Assembly (NCBI RefSeq): GCF_009866765.1
Contig: NZ_CP019431.1
Location: forward strand, 1,984,001 to 2,048,000
Length of the DNA: 64,000 bases
Direction of reading: 5' to 3'
Origin: Pseudomonas sp. S35
GTDB lineage: Bacteria > Pseudomonadota > Gammaproteobacteria > Pseudomonadales > Pseudomonadaceae
Shown here in pieces: positions 34,238-46,386 of this stretch. Below the pieces are notes generated by a model. The model did not search any database. It had not been told where the DNA came from and worked only from the letters and a program-made list of their open reading frames with translations. The position numbers and the translations under genes were made by a program. Position 1 is the stretch's first letter, and each line of letters opens with the position of its first letter.

Positions 34238-35527
34238 TTACTTGCGATCTTCCAGCTTGGAGATGTCACGCGACTCGTAGCCGGTGTACAGCTGGCGCGG
34301 GCGGCCAATCTTGTACGGGCTAGAGAGCATTTCTTTCCAGTGGGAGATCCAGCCCACGGTCCGCGCCAGGGCGAAGATCACGGTGAACATGCTGGTTGGA
34401 ATGCCGATCGCCTTGAGGATGATCCCCGAGTAGAAGTCGACGTTCGGGTACAGCGAGCGTTCGATGAAGTACGGGTCGGTCAGGGCGATCTCTTCCAGGC
34501 GCATGGCCAGTTCGAGTTGCGGATCGTTCTTGATGCCCAGTTCCTTCAACACTTCGTCGCAGGTCTGCTTCATCACGGTGGCGCGCGGGTCGCGGTTCTT
34601 GTAGACCCGGTGACCGAAGCCCATCAACTTGAACGGATCGTTCTTGTCCTTGGCCTTGGCGATGAACGTGTCGATGTTCGACACATCGCCGATTTCATCG
34701 AGCATGGTCAGCACGGCTTCGTTCGCACCGCCGTGGGCAGGGCCCCACAGTGCGGCGATACCGGCGGCGATACAGGCGAACGGGTTGGCACCCGAAGAAC
34801 CTGCCAGGCGTACGGTGGACGTCGAGGCGTTCTGTTCGTGGTCGGCATGGAGGATGAAAATCCGGTCCATGGCCTTGGCAAGCACAGGGCTGATCGGTTT
34901 GATCTCGCACGGCGTGTTGAACATCATGTGCAGGAAGTTTTCCGCGTACGTCAGGTCGTTGCGCGGGTACATCATGGGTTGGCCCATGGAGTACTTGTAA
35001 ACCATTGCGGCCAGGGTCGGCATCTTGGCAACCAGGCGGATCGCGGAAATTTCGCGATGCTGCGGGTTATTGATGTCGAGGGAGTCGTGATAGAAGGCCG
35101 ACAGGGCGCCAACCACACCGCACATGACGGCCATCGGGTGGGCGTCGCGACGGAAGCCGTTGAAGAAGGTCTTCAACTGCTCGTGAACCATGGTGTGGTT
35201 CTTCACGGTGCTGACGAACTGGGCTTTTTGCTCGGCTGTTGGCAGTTCGCCATTTAGCAGCAGGTAGCAGGTTTCCAGGTAGTCCGACTTTTCAGCCAGT
35301 TGCTCGATCGGGTAGCCCCGATGCAGCAGGATGCCATTATCGCCGTCGATATAGGTGATCTTCGACTCGCAAGAGGCGGTCGACATAAAACCTGGGTCGA
35401 AAGTGAAACGGCCCGTGGCCGTCAGGCCCCGTACGTCGATAACATCGGGACCAACGGTGCCGGTTAAAATGGGCAGCTCGACGGGGGCTGCGCCCTCGAT
35501 GATCAACTGCGCTTTTTTGTCAGCCAT
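34238..35527 (-). CDS. gltA: Citrate synthase
   Basis: 429 residues, type II hexameric citrate synthase, condensing oxaloacetate and acetyl-CoA. The catalytic triad corresponds to H265 (GPAHGG), H306 ([13 protein letters not shown]) and D364 (PNVDFYSG); [14 protein letters not shown] lies at 227-240. The length matches Gram-negative NADH-regulated enzymes. It is divergent from sdhCDAB over a 364-bp gap that holds a good promoter for each direction. Confidence 0.97.
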   Translation of the reverse strand: MADKKAQLIIEGAAPVELPILTGTVGPDVIDVRGLTATGRFTFDPGFMSTASCESKITYIDGDNGILLHRGYPIEQLAEKSDYLETCYLLLNGELPTAEQKAQFVSTVKNHTMVHEQLKTFFNGFRRDAHPMAVMCGVVGALSAFYHDSLDINNPQHREISAIRLVAKMPTLAAMVYKYSMGQPMMYPRNDLTYAENFLHMMFNTPCEIKPISPVLAKAMDRIFILHADHEQNASTSTVRLAGSSGANPFACIAAGIAALWGPAHGGANEAVLTMLDEIGDVSNIDTFIAKAKDKNDPFKLMGFGHRVYKNRDPRATVMKQTCDEVLKELGIKNDPQLELAMRLEEIALTDPYFIERSLYPNVDFYSGIILKAIGIPTSMFTVIFALARTVGWISHWKEMLSSPYKIGRPRQLYTGYESRDISKLEDRK

Positions 35528-35585
35528 GTGGCCTCCTATTTATGCTTCAAATCATCAGACAGACCCCCCACGCAGGGCCCGCACC

Positions 35586-35613
35586 ACTATAGTGAGATAA
35601 ATTCAGATGTCAA
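35586..35613 (-). promoter_or_regulatory. Sigma-70 promoter for gltA
   Basis: On the minus strand TTGACA (35613-35608) and TATAGT (35591-35586) are 16 bp apart. The predicted start is about 50 bp upstream of the gltA ATG. The match is close to consensus. Confidence 0.75.
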
Positions 35614-35727
35614 TTTGCCTAAAGTCTTGCTCCAGAAGGCTTTAACCGTACTTTTTCCTCGAAATTGACTGCCATTTACGCCTTTTATCCCGCCAGCGCA
35701 ATCCGCTATTAGGGTGAGGCTGGCGCG

Positions 35728-35756
35728 TTGTCATTAGTAACCTAACTGTCTATACT
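35728..35756 (+). promoter_or_regulatory. Sigma-70 promoter for sdhCDAB
   Basis: TTGTCA (35728-35733) and TATACT (35751-35756) with a 17-bp spacer, about 130 bp before sdhC. The rest of the gltA-sdhC gap holds a long leader and no other gene. Confidence 0.75.
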
Positions 35757-35891
35757 CGGCCACCGACCGCCAAGGGCTTTTGGGCTTGCTTTCATTGGGG
35801 GTCGCACTCCCTGGGTGGTGCTTACCTGACCAGTGCACTCCCCAACAACTTTGCCCTGATTGTTAGGGGCTCTTCAGTGTGAAAAAAAGCC

Positions 35892-36266
35892 GTGAATAGC
35901 CAACGACCTGTAAACCTAGACCTAAGGACCATCAAACTCCCCATCACCGGCGTTACGTCGTTCCTGCACCGTGTTTCCGGCATCATCCTGTTCCTGGGCT
36001 TGGGCATCATGCTTTATGCATTGAGCAAATCCCTGGGTTCCGAGGAAGGTTACGCCGAGGTGAAGGCATGCTTGACCAGCCCGCTGGCCAAGTTCGTAGC
36101 ATGGGGCCTCCTGTCCGCTCTGCTGTATCACCTGGTAGCCGGTGTGCGCCACTTGATCATGGATGCGGGTATCGGTGAGACGCTGGAAGGCGGCCGCCTG
36201 GGCTCGAAAATCATCATCGCCATTTCCGTGGTGCTGATCGTTCTGGCAGGAGTTTGGATATGGTAA
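35892..36266 (+). CDS. sdhC: Succinate dehydrogenase cytochrome b556 subunit
   Basis: 124 residues with three membrane helices. It binds heme b and ubiquinone with SdhD. Family features are NSQRPVNLDLRTIKLPITGVTSFLHRVSG, with the quinone-site Ser and Arg, and the heme His in LLYHLVAGVRHLIMD. The start is GTG at 35892. A GTG at 35879 is followed by seven A's, which puts it out of frame. SdhC and SdhD overlap by 7 bp. Confidence 0.95.
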   Translation: MNSQRPVNLDLRTIKLPITGVTSFLHRVSGIILFLGLGIMLYALSKSLGSEEGYAEVKACLTSPLAKFVAWGLLSALLYHLVAGVRHLIMDAGIGETLEGGRLGSKIIIAISVVLIVLAGVWIW

Positions 36267-36628
36267 CCAGCGTTACGAACCTTTCGCGTTCGGGCCTCTA
36301 TGATTGGATGGCGCAGCGCGTGTCTGCGGTTGTTCTCGCGGCTTATTTCATCTTCCTGATCGGATACCTCGTCGCAAATCCGGGCATCGGCTATGAGCAA
36401 TGGCACGGCCTGTTTTCCCACAATGCGATGCGAATCTTCAGTCTGCTGGCCCTTGTAGCCCTGGGCGCTCACGCCTGGGTCGGCATGTGGACCATCGCGA
36501 CCGACTACCTGACGCCGATGGCGCTGGGCAAGTCCGCGACTGCAGTCCGTTTTCTCTTCCAGGCAGTCTGCGGCGTTGCGATGTTCGCTTACTTCGTCTG
36601 GGGTGTGCAGATTCTTTGGGGTATCTGA
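36260..36628 (+). CDS. sdhD: Succinate dehydrogenase hydrophobic anchor subunit
   Basis: 122 residues from ATG at 36260 inside the sdhC end. Three membrane helices. Conserved segments are RSGLYDWMAQRVSAVVLAAYF near the N terminus and ALGAHAWVGMWTIATDYL, containing the heme histidine. Three bases separate it from sdhA. Confidence 0.95.
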   Translation: MVTSVTNLSRSGLYDWMAQRVSAVVLAAYFIFLIGYLVANPGIGYEQWHGLFSHNAMRIFSLLALVALGAHAWVGMWTIATDYLTPMALGKSATAVRFLFQAVCGVAMFAYFVWGVQILWGI

Positions 36629-36631
36629 TTC

Positions 36632-38404
36632 ATGGCTAACATTCCAACTATTTCCTTCGACGCCATCATTATTGGTGGCGGCGGTGCTGGCATGCGCGCA
36701 GCGCTGCAGCTGGCCCAGGGTGGTCACAAGACTGCCGTGATCACCAAGGTGTTTCCGACGCGTTCCCACACCGTATCGGCCCAGGGTGGCATCACCTGCG
36801 CCATCGCGTCTGCCGACCCGAACGATGACTGGCGCTGGCACATGTACGATACCGTCAAGGGTTCAGACTACATCGGTGACCAGGACGCTATCGAATACAT
36901 GTGTCAAGAAGGCCCGGCTGCGGTGTTCGAGCTGGACCACATGGGTCTGCCGTTCTCCCGTACCGAACAAGGTCGTATCTACCAGCGTCCATTCGGCGGC
37001 CAGTCGAAGGATTACGGTAAAGGCGGCCAGGCTGCCCGTACCTGCGCTGCGTCCGACCGTACCGGCCACGCGCTGCTGCACACCCTTTATCAGGGCAACC
37101 TGAAAGCCGGTACCACGTTCCTGAACGAGTACTACGCCGTTGATCTGGTAAAGAACGCCGACGGTGCATTCGTAGGCGTGATCGCCATCTGCATCGAAAC
37201 CGGTGAAACCACCTACATCCGCGCCAAGGCGACTGTTCTGGCGACTGGCGGTGCAGGCCGTATCTACGCGTCGACCACCAATGCCCTGATCAACACCGGT
37301 GACGGCGTTGGTATGGCACTGCGTGCTGGCGTGCCGGTGCAAGACATCGAAATGTGGCAGTTCCACCCGACCGGCATCGCCGGCGCCGGTGTCCTGGTGA
37401 CTGAAGGTTGCCGTGGTGAAGGTGGTTACCTGATCAACAAGCACGGCGAGCGTTTCATGGAGCGTTACGCGCCGAACGCCAAGGACCTTGCAGGTCGTGA
37501 CGTTGTGGCCCGTTCCATGGTTAAAGAGATCATCGCCGGCAACGGCTGTGGCCCGAACGGCGACCACGTGATGCTCAAGCTCGATCACCTGGGCGAGGAA
37601 GTGCTGCACAGCCGCCTGCCAGGTATCTGTGAGCTGTCCAAGACCTTTGCTCACGTTGACCCGGTGCTGGCTCCGGTTCCGGTTGTTCCAACTTGCCACT
37701 ATATGATGGGCGGCGTGCCGACCAACATTCATGGCCAGGCGATCACCCAGAACGCTGAAGGCGTGGACGAAATCATCCACGGTCTGTTTGCAGTAGGCGA
37801 AGTGGCGTGCGTGTCGGTACACGGTGCCAACCGTCTGGGCGGCAACTCGCTGCTCGACCTGGTGGTATTCGGCCGCGCGGCCGGCCTGCACCTGGAAAAA
37901 GCGCTGACTGACGGCATCGAATACGATGACGCCACCGACGCCAACATCGAGACTGCCCTGGCCCGTCTGAACGCTCTGAACGAGCGCACAGATGGCGAAG
38001 ACGTGGCAACCCTGCGTCGCGAGCTGCAAAGCTGCATGCAGAACTACTTCGGTGTGTTCCGTACCGGCGAATACATGCAGAAGGGTATCGCCCAGCTGGC
38101 TGACCTGCGTACACGCATCGCCAACGTCAAGATCAACGATAAGAGCCAGGCGTTCAACACCGCTCGTATCGAAGCCCTTGAGCTGCAAAACCTGCTGGAA
38201 GTGGCTGAAGCGACGGCGATCGCCGCCGAGGTTCGTAAAGAATCCCGTGGTGCTCACGCTCGTGAAGACTTTGAAGATCGCGATGACGAAAACTGGTTGT
38301 GCCACACCCTGTACTTCCCGGGTGACAAGCGCGTAACCAAGCGTGCCGTGAACTTCTCGCCGAAGACGGTTCCGACGTTTGAACCGAAGATTCGGACTTA
38401 CTAA
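36632..38404 (+). CDS. sdhA: Succinate dehydrogenase flavoprotein subunit
   Basis: 590 residues, oxidising succinate to fumarate. FAD-binding [10 protein letters not shown] at about 15-24, the covalent FAD histidine H46 in [10 protein letters not shown], the substrate-site HPTGIAGAG, and the active-site Arg in [32 protein letters not shown] is the second FAD region. It is a full-length normal subunit, coupled to sdhD and 11 bp before sdhB. Confidence 0.98.
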   Translation: MANIPTISFDAIIIGGGGAGMRAALQLAQGGHKTAVITKVFPTRSHTVSAQGGITCAIASADPNDDWRWHMYDTVKGSDYIGDQDAIEYMCQEGPAAVFELDHMGLPFSRTEQGRIYQRPFGGQSKDYGKGGQAARTCAASDRTGHALLHTLYQGNLKAGTTFLNEYYAVDLVKNADGAFVGVIAICIETGETTYIRAKATVLATGGAGRIYASTTNALINTGDGVGMALRAGVPVQDIEMWQFHPTGIAGAGVLVTEGCRGEGGYLINKHGERFMERYAPNAKDLAGRDVVARSMVKEIIAGNGCGPNGDHVMLKLDHLGEEVLHSRLPGICELSKTFAHVDPVLAPVPVVPTCHYMMGGVPTNIHGQAITQNAEGVDEIIHGLFAVGEVACVSVHGANRLGGNSLLDLVVFGRAAGLHLEKALTDGIEYDDATDANIETALARLNALNERTDGEDVATLRRELQSCMQNYFGVFRTGEYMQKGIAQLADLRTRIANVKINDKSQAFNTARIEALELQNLLEVAEATAIAAEVRKESRGAHAREDFEDRDDENWLCHTLYFPGDKRVTKRAVNFSPKTVPTFEPKIRTY

Positions 38405-38415
38405 GGGTGGCTGCC

Positions 38416-39120
38416 ATGTTGAAAGTCAGTGTTTATCGCTACAACCCTGATCAGGACGCTGCGCCGTTCATGCAGGAATTCCAGGTCGATACCGGCGGTA
38501 AAGACCTGATGGTGCTGGATGTATTGGCGCTGATCAAAGAGCAGGACGAAGGTTTCTCGTATCGTCGCTCTTGCCGTGAAGGTGTATGCGGTTCCGACGG
38601 CATGAACATCAACGGCAAAAACGGCCTGGCGTGCATCACGCCGCTGTCCGCCGTGGTCAAAGGCAACAAGCTGATCGTTCGTCCTCTGCCAGGTTTGCCG
38701 GTTATCCGTGACCTGGTCGTCGATATGAGCATCTTCTACAAGCAATACGAAAAAGTTAAGCCGTTCCTGCAGAACGACACGCCGGCTCCGGCCATCGAGC
38801 GTCTGCAGTCCCCTGAAGAGCGTGAAAAGCTCGACGGTCTGTACGAGTGCATCCTGTGCGCTTGCTGCTCGACCTCATGCCCGTCCTTCTGGTGGAACCC
38901 GGACAAGTTCCTGGGTCCAGCTGCCCTGCTGCAAGCGTACCGCTTCCTGGCAGACAGCCGTGACACCAAGACGTCCGAGCGTCTGGCTTCGCTGGATGAC
39001 CCGTTCAGCGTATTCCGCTGCCGCGGGATCATGAACTGCGTCAACGTATGTCCCAAAGGCCTGAACCCGACTAAGGCCATTGGTCACATCCGTAACATGC
39101 TGCTGCAAAGCGGCGTGTAA
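38416..39120 (+). CDS. sdhB: Succinate dehydrogenase iron-sulfur subunit
   Basis: 234 residues from ATG at 38416 (MLKVSVYRYNPDQD). It carries the three clusters between SdhA and the membrane subunits: the [2Fe-2S] ligands in SCREGVCGSDGMN and GLAC, the [4Fe-4S] in CILCACCSTSCP, and the [3Fe-4S] in CRGIMNCVNVCPKGLNP. Last gene of sdhCDAB; a weak terminator-like hairpin and 261 bp precede sucA. Confidence 0.98.
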   Translation: MLKVSVYRYNPDQDAAPFMQEFQVDTGGKDLMVLDVLALIKEQDEGFSYRRSCREGVCGSDGMNINGKNGLACITPLSAVVKGNKLIVRPLPGLPVIRDLVVDMSIFYKQYEKVKPFLQNDTPAPAIERLQSPEEREKLDGLYECILCACCSTSCPSFWWNPDKFLGPAALLQAYRFLADSRDTKTSERLASLDDPFSVFRCRGIMNCVNVCPKGLNPTKAIGHIRNMLLQSGV

Positions 39121-39160
39121 CCGACGTTGTAACAAGGCAGGACCGTTGTGCCCGTAAATG

Positions 39161-39195
39161 CTGCGGCGCAGGCTTCAACCGGCGCCGTAGTTTTA
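39161..39195 (+). terminator. Partial terminator or processing hairpin between sdhB and sucA
   Basis: CTGCGGCGC / GCGCCGTAG stem (one G-U pair) with a 12-base loop followed by TTTTAA, 41 bp after sdhB. It probably weakens read-through into sucA. A second perfect hairpin, TTCGGGT/ACCCGAA, lies at 39258-39275, about 107 bp before the sucA start. Confidence 0.45.
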
Positions 39196-39381
39196 ACTTG
39201 AGCAGCGACTTACAAAGCCGCGGCTCTTATTTTGAAGAAATGAGACAAGCAGGGGCATTCGGGTTGGTACCCGAACTATCAGCGTGATCCTAAGTGGCTT
39301 GTTTTGGTCGCTGCACTTGGCCTTTTGCAAGCAAACTCGGTGTTTTCGCCGGTGGTGTCCCCAAATCGAGGGTGACCAAGC

Positions 39382-42213
39382 ATGCAAGAAAGCGTGATGC
39401 AGCGCATGTGGAACAGCGGCTATCTTTCAGGTGGTAACGCTGCCTATGTGGAAGAGCTTTATGAGCTCTACCTGCACGACCCTAACGCTGTGCCAGAAGA
39501 ATGGCGCACCAAATTTCAGACGTTGTCTTCTGACGGCAACGCTGCCACCGATGTATCGCACGCAACAATTCGCGATCAGTTTGTGCTGCTGGCAAAGAAC
39601 CAGCGCCGCGCCCAACCGGTTTCCGCCGGCAGCGTGAGCAGTGAGCACGAGAAGAAGCAAGTTGAAGTACTGCGACTGATCCAGGCCTACCGGATGCGTG
39701 GCCACCAGGCGGCCCAGCTTGACCCGCTGGGGCTCTGGCAGCGTCCTGCACCTGCTGACCTGTCGATCAATCATTACGGCTTGACCAATGCCGATCTTGA
39801 TACGACCTTCCGTGCCGGCGACCTGTTCATCGGCAAAGAGGAAGCGAGCCTACGCGAAATTCACGAAGCGTTGCAGCAGACATATTGCCGCACCATCGGC
39901 GCTGAGTTCACGCACATCACCGATTCCGAGCAACGCCACTGGTTCCAGCATCGCCTGGAAGGCGTGCGTGGTCGTCCGGTGCTGTCCGCTGACGTACGCA
40001 GCCACCTGCTCGAGCGCGTGACCGCAGCCGAAGGCCTGGAGAAATACCTGGGTACCAAATACCCGGGCACCAAGCGTTTCGGCCTGGAAGGCGGCGAAAG
40101 CCTGATCCCGATGCTCGACGAGCTGATCCAGCGTTCCGGTTCCTACGGTACCAAGGAAATCGTGATCGGCATGGCCCACCGTGGCCGCTTGAACGTGTTG
40201 GTCAACACCTTCGGCAAGAACCCGCGCGAGCTGTTCGACGAGTTCGAAGGCAAGAAGAAGGTCGAGCTGGGTTCCGGTGACGTTAAATACCACCAGGGCT
40301 TCTCGTCCAACGTGATGACCACCGGCGGTGAAGTTCACCTGGCCATGGCCTTCAACCCATCCCACCTGGAAATCGTTTCTCCAGTGGTCGAGGGTTCGGT
40401 CCGTGCTCGCCAGGATCGTCGTAACGACACCACCGGTGAAAAGGTCCTGCCGATTTCCATCCACGGTGACGCGGCGTTCGCCGGTCAAGGCGTGGTTTTG
40501 GAAACGTTCCAGATGTCGCAGACCCGCGGCTTCAAGACCGGCGGTACCGTTCACATCGTCATCAACAACCAAGTTGGCTTCACCATCAGCAACCCGCTGG
40601 ATGCGCGCTCTACCGAGTACGCCACCGACGTTGCCAAGATGATCCAGGCGCCGATCCTCCATGTGAATGGTGATGATCCGGAAGCCGTGTTGTTCGTGAC
40701 CCAACTGGCTGTCGACTACCGCATGCAGTTCAAGCGTGACGTGGTGATCGACCTCGTTTGCTACCGCCGTCGCGGTCACAACGAAGCTGACGAACCAAGC
40801 GGCACCCAGCCGTTGATGTACCAGCAGATCACCAAACAGCGCACCACCCGTGAGCTGTACGCCGAAAGCCTGACCAAGGCCGGTGTGTTGGATGATGCGC
40901 GTGTTCAGGCGAAAATCGATGAATACCGCAACGCGCTGGACAACGGTCTGCACGTAGTAAAAAGCCTGGTCAAAGAACCGAACAAAGAGCTGTTCGTGGA
41001 CTGGCGTCCGTACCTGGGTCACACCTGGACTGCGCGTCACGACACCTCGTTCGACCTCAAGACCTTGCAGGAACTGTCCGCCAAGCTGCTGGAAATTCCA
41101 GAAGGCTTCGTGGTGCAGCGCCAGGTTGCGAAGATCTACGAAGACCGTCAAAAGATGCAAGCCGGCGGCCTGCCGATCAACTGGGGTTACGCCGAAACCA
41201 TGGCGTACGCTACCCTGGCGTTCGAAGGTCACCCGATCCGCATGACTGGCCAGGACATCGGCCGCGGTACGTTCTCGCACCGTCATGCTGTGCTGCACAA
41301 CCAGAAAGACGCGGGCACCTACATCCCGTTGCAGAACCTGTACGAAGGCCAGCCGCGTTTCGACCTGTACGATTCGTTCCTGTCCGAAGAAGCCGTACTG
41401 GCGTTCGAATACGGTTACTCGACCACCACGCCGCAGGCGCTGGTGATCTGGGAAGCCCAGTTCGGCGACTTCGCCAACGGTGCCCAGGTGGTTATCGACC
41501 AGTTCATCACCAGCGGCGAGCACAAGTGGGGCCGTCTGTGCGGTCTGACCATGCTGTTGCCACACGGTTATGAAGGTCAGGGTCCGGAGCACTCCTCGGC
41601 CCGTCTGGAGCGTTACCTGCAACTGTGCGCCGAGCACAATATCCAGGTGTGCGTGCCGACTACGCCGGCCCAGATCTACCACTTGCTGCGTCGCCAGGTG
41701 ATCCGCCCGCTGCGCAAGCCGCTGGTAGTGCTGACCCCGAAATCGCTGCTGCGTCACAAACTGGCCATCTCGACCCTGGAAGATCTGGCGGACGGTTCGT
41801 TCCAGACCGTGATTCCAGAAATCGACACGCTCGACGCGGCCAAGGTCACTCGCCTGGTCTTGTGCAGCGGCAAGGTTTACTACGACTTGCTGGAAAAACG
41901 TCGTGCCGAAGGCCGCGAAGACATCGCCATCGTGCGTATCGAGCAGCTTTACCCGTTCCCGGAAGATGACCTCATGGAGATCATCGCGCCTTACACCAAC
42001 CTCACGAATGTTGTGTGGTGTCAGGAAGAACCGATGAACCAGGGCGCGTGGTACAGCAGCCAGCATCACCTGCGTCGCAGCATCGGCAACCACAACAAGG
42101 CCTTGGGCCTGGAGTACGCCGGTCGTGATGCTTCTGCTGCACCTGCTTGTGGTTATGCGTCGATGCACGCCGAGCAGCAGGAAAAACTGCTGCAAGATGC
42201 TTTCACTGTTTAA
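39382..42213 (+). CDS. sucA: 2-oxoglutarate dehydrogenase E1 component
   Basis: 943 residues, the thiamine diphosphate decarboxylase of the 2-oxoglutarate dehydrogenase complex. The N terminus MWNSGYLSGGNAAYVEELYELYLHDP is the E2-binding region. Other signatures are GMAHRGRLNVLVN, HGDAAFAGQGVV (ThDP site), NNQVGFTI and CYRRRGHNEADEPS, then the C-terminal transketolase part GQDIGRGTFSHRHAVL and LPHGYEGQGPEHSSARLERYL. Full length. Four ATG-like codons stand near the start; 39382 fits the family N terminus. Confidence 0.97.
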   Translation: MQESVMQRMWNSGYLSGGNAAYVEELYELYLHDPNAVPEEWRTKFQTLSSDGNAATDVSHATIRDQFVLLAKNQRRAQPVSAGSVSSEHEKKQVEVLRLIQAYRMRGHQAAQLDPLGLWQRPAPADLSINHYGLTNADLDTTFRAGDLFIGKEEASLREIHEALQQTYCRTIGAEFTHITDSEQRHWFQHRLEGVRGRPVLSADVRSHLLERVTAAEGLEKYLGTKYPGTKRFGLEGGESLIPMLDELIQRSGSYGTKEIVIGMAHRGRLNVLVNTFGKNPRELFDEFEGKKKVELGSGDVKYHQGFSSNVMTTGGEVHLAMAFNPSHLEIVSPVVEGSVRARQDRRNDTTGEKVLPISIHGDAAFAGQGVVLETFQMSQTRGFKTGGTVHIVINNQVGFTISNPLDARSTEYATDVAKMIQAPILHVNGDDPEAVLFVTQLAVDYRMQFKRDVVIDLVCYRRRGHNEADEPSGTQPLMYQQITKQRTTRELYAESLTKAGVLDDARVQAKIDEYRNALDNGLHVVKSLVKEPNKELFVDWRPYLGHTWTARHDTSFDLKTLQELSAKLLEIPEGFVVQRQVAKIYEDRQKMQAGGLPINWGYAETMAYATLAFEGHPIRMTGQDIGRGTFSHRHAVLHNQKDAGTYIPLQNLYEGQPRFDLYDSFLSEEAVLAFEYGYSTTTPQALVIWEAQFGDFANGAQVVIDQFITSGEHKWGRLCGLTMLLPHGYEGQGPEHSSARLERYLQLCAEHNIQVCVPTTPAQIYHLLRRQVIRPLRKPLVVLTPKSLLRHKLAISTLEDLADGSFQTVIPEIDTLDAAKVTRLVLCSGKVYYDLLEKRRAEGREDIAIVRIEQLYPFPEDDLMEIIAPYTNLTNVVWCQEEPMNQGAWYSSQHHLRRSIGNHNKALGLEYAGRDASAAPACGYASMHAEQQEKLLQDAFTV

Positions 42214-42257
42214 CGCCTTCGCGCTGACTGAAACCGAATTTTAAGGACCCACAGATA

Positions 42258-43478
42258 ATGGCTATCGAAATCAAAGCCCCGTCATTCCCGGAATCGGTTG
42301 CCGATGGCACCGTTGCCACTTGGCACAAGAAACCAGGCGACGCTGTAAAGCGTGACGACCTGATCGTCGACATCGAGACCGACAAAGTCGTTCTGGAAGT
42401 GTTGGCCGAAGCTGACGGCGTGCTGGGCGCAATCGTTGCCGAAGAGGGCGCTACCGTCCTGTCCAACCAGGTACTGGGCTCGATCGAAGCGGGCAGCGCT
42501 GCTGCTCCTGCAGCCGCTGCACCAGCCGCTGCTGCTTCGGCTCCAGCTGCTGCGCCTGCTGCAGGTGGCGAAGATCCAATCGCTGCACCGGCTGCTCGCC
42601 AGCTGGCTGAAGAAAACGGCATCAACCTGGCTTCCATCAAAGGCACTGGCAAAGACGGCCGCGTGACCAAGGAAGACGTGGTTGCTGCTGTTGAAGCCAA
42701 GAAAAACGCGCCAGCTGCCGCACCTGTCAAGGCTGCTGCGCCAGCTGCCGCCGCTCCAGTGTTCGCTGCTGGCGACCGCACCGAGAAGCGCGTGCCGATG
42801 ACTCGCGTACGTGCCACCGTGGCCAAGCGCCTGGTTGAAGCACAGTCGAACATGGCGATGCTGACCACTTTCAATGAAGTCGACATGACCGAAGTCATGG
42901 CCCTGCGTTCGAAGTACAAGGATCTGTTCGAGAAGTCCCACAACGGCGTGCGCCTGGGCTTCATGTCGTTCTTCGTGAAAGCGGCCACCGAAGCGCTGAA
43001 ACGCTTCCCGGCAGTCAACGCTTCCATCGACGGCGGCGACATCGTTTACCATGGTTATGCAGACGTCGGCGTTGCCGTGTCCAGCGACCGTGGCCTGGTG
43101 GTTCCGGTTCTGCGTAACGCCGAGCTGATGAGCCTGGCTGAAATCGAAGGCGGCATCGCCGGCTTCGGCAAGAAAGCCCGTGACGGCAAGCTGACCATCG
43201 ACGAGATGACCGGTGGTACCTTCACCATCACCAACGGTGGTACCTTCGGTTCGATGATGTCGACTCCGATCGTCAACCCGCCACAAGCCGCGATCCTGGG
43301 CATGCACAACATCATCCAGCGTCCGATGGCCATCAACGGCCAGGTCGTGATCCGCCCAATGATGTACCTGGCACTGTCTTACGATCACCGCCTGATCGAT
43401 GGTAAAGAAGCCGTGACTTTCCTGGTGACCATCAAGAACCTGCTGGAAGACCCGGCGCGTCTGCTGCTGGATATCTGA
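42258..43478 (+). CDS. sucB: Dihydrolipoyl succinyltransferase (E2)
   Basis: 406 residues. An N-terminal lipoyl domain with K43 in ETDKVVLEV, an Ala/Pro-rich linker (about 80-105), the E1/E3-binding domain ([22 protein letters not shown], about 112-148), a second Ala/Pro linker, and the catalytic domain ending in [14 protein letters not shown] with the active-site His and Asp. It transfers succinyl from lipoamide to CoA. It follows sucA after 44 bp with a GGA-type ribosome site. Confidence 0.97.
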   Translation: MAIEIKAPSFPESVADGTVATWHKKPGDAVKRDDLIVDIETDKVVLEVLAEADGVLGAIVAEEGATVLSNQVLGSIEAGSAAAPAAAAPAAAASAPAAAPAAGGEDPIAAPAARQLAEENGINLASIKGTGKDGRVTKEDVVAAVEAKKNAPAAAPVKAAAPAAAAPVFAAGDRTEKRVPMTRVRATVAKRLVEAQSNMAMLTTFNEVDMTEVMALRSKYKDLFEKSHNGVRLGFMSFFVKAATEALKRFPAVNASIDGGDIVYHGYADVGVAVSSDRGLVVPVLRNAELMSLAEIEGGIAGFGKKARDGKLTIDEMTGGTFTITNGGTFGSMMSTPIVNPPQAAILGMHNIIQRPMAINGQVVIRPMMYLALSYDHRLIDGKEAVTFLVTIKNLLEDPARLLLDI

Positions 43479-43481
43479 TAA

Positions 43482-45015
<1,534 letters not shown>

Positions 45016-45062
45016 GCGAGATAATAAGAAACCACGGCGGAGTTGCCCGTCGTGAGCCTTGC

Positions 45063-45106
45063 GCGCAAGACTCACCGCGGAATATCCGCTGGACGCAGTC
45101 TTGCGC
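45063..45106 (+). other. Nested stem-loop between lpdG and sucC
   Basis: Outer arms GCGCAAGACT (45063-45072) and AGTCTTGCGC (45097-45106) are perfect; between them GCGGA/TCCGC gives an inner stem. No U-run follows, so an mRNA processing or stability element is more likely than a terminator in this 204-bp gap. Confidence 0.5.
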
Positions 45107-45219
45107 AGCTTTACGGGCCATAAGCCCAGCAAGTTGCGCGAGCAGCAGTCACAGGTGGCGCGGCACTCATCATGAGCGCAGCGCCGAATGCGCAGTACCT
45201 AACGAAGACGGTAAAAAGC

Positions 45220-46386
45220 ATGAATCTTCACGAGTATCAGGGTAAGCAGCTGTTCGCTGAATACGGCCTGCCAGTTTCCAAGGGCTACGCAGTAGACACC
45301 CCGGAAGCAGCAGCAGAAGCCTGCGACAAAATCGGTGGTACCGAGTGGGTTGTCAAAGCCCAGGTCCACGCGGGTGGTCGCGGTAAAGCGGGCGGCGTTA
45401 AGCTGGTTCGCAGCAAAGAAGACGCCAAGGCCTTCGCACAGCAGTGGCTGGGCAAGCGTCTGGTGACTTACCAGACTGATGCCAACGGCCAGCCAGTCAC
45501 CAAGATCCTGGTTGAATCGTGCACTGATATCGCTAAAGAGCTGTACCTGGGCGCTGTCGTTGACCGTTCGAGCCGTCGCATCGTGTTCATGGCTTCCACC
45601 GAAGGTGGCGTGGACATTGAGAAGATCGCCGAAGAAACCCCAGAAAAAATTCTGAAAGCCACTATCGATCCACTGGTTGGCGCTCAGCCATTCCAGGGTC
45701 GCGAGCTGGCTTTCCAGCTGGGCCTGGAAGGCAAGCAAGTTGCCCAGTTCGCCAAGATCTTCGTAGGTCTGGCCAAACTGTTCCAGGATCACGATCTGGC
45801 CCTGCTGGAAGTGAACCCGCTGGTGATCAAGGCTGATGGCGATCTGCACTGCCTCGACGCCAAGATCAACATCGACGCCAACGCCATGTACCGTCAGCCT
45901 AAGCTGAAGACTTTCCACGATCCGTCGCAAGACGATCCGCGCGAAGCGCACGCTGCCAAGTTCGAACTGAACTACGTAGCCCTGGAAGGTAACATCGGTT
46001 GCATGGTCAACGGTGCTGGCCTGGCCATGGGTACCATGGACATCGTCAACCTGCATGGCGGCAAACCAGCCAACTTCCTTGACGTAGGCGGCGGTGCTAC
46101 CAAAGAACGCGTTACCGAAGCGTTCAAGATCATCCTGTCCGACTCCAACGTCGCTGCAGTATTGGTCAACATCTTCGGCGGCATCGTTCGTTGCGACATG
46201 ATTGCCGAAGGCATCATCGGCGCAGTGAAAGAAGTCGGCGTGAAAATCCCGGTTGTTGTTCGCCTTGAAGGTAACAACGCTGAACTGGGCGCTAAAGTAC
46301 TGGCAGAAAGCGGTTTGAACATCATCGCGGCTACCAGCCTGACCGACGCTGCTCAACAAGTTGTCAAAGCTGCGGAGGGCAAGTAA
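45220..46386 (+). CDS. sucC: Succinyl-CoA synthetase beta subunit
   Basis: 388 residues from ATG at 45220 ([19 protein letters not shown]), the universal SucC N terminus; an upstream in-frame GTG/ATG at 45172 would add 16 atypical residues. ATP-grasp fold with [19 protein letters not shown] and the C-terminal [12 protein letters not shown] and [10 protein letters not shown]. It forms ATP from succinyl-CoA. It overlaps sucD by one base. Confidence 0.97.
   Translation: MNLHEYQGKQLFAEYGLPVSKGYAVDTPEAAAEACDKIGGTEWVVKAQVHAGGRGKAGGVKLVRSKEDAKAFAQQWLGKRLVTYQTDANGQPVTKILVESCTDIAKELYLGAVVDRSSRRIVFMASTEGGVDIEKIAEETPEKILKATIDPLVGAQPFQGRELAFQLGLEGKQVAQFAKIFVGLAKLFQDHDLALLEVNPLVIKADGDLHCLDAKINIDANAMYRQPKLKTFHDPSQDDPREAHAAKFELNYVALEGNIGCMVNGAGLAMGTMDIVNLHGGKPANFLDVGGGATKERVTEAFKIILSDSNVAAVLVNIFGGIVRCDMIAEGIIGAVKEVGVKIPVVVRLEGNNAELGAKVLAESGLNIIAATSLTDAAQQVVKAAEGK

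Noticed and set aside
39850..42195. A 781-codon minus-strand open frame opposite sucA
   Set aside because: Shadow of sucA; its composition is His/Gln/Val-rich with no ribosome site or recognisable domain.
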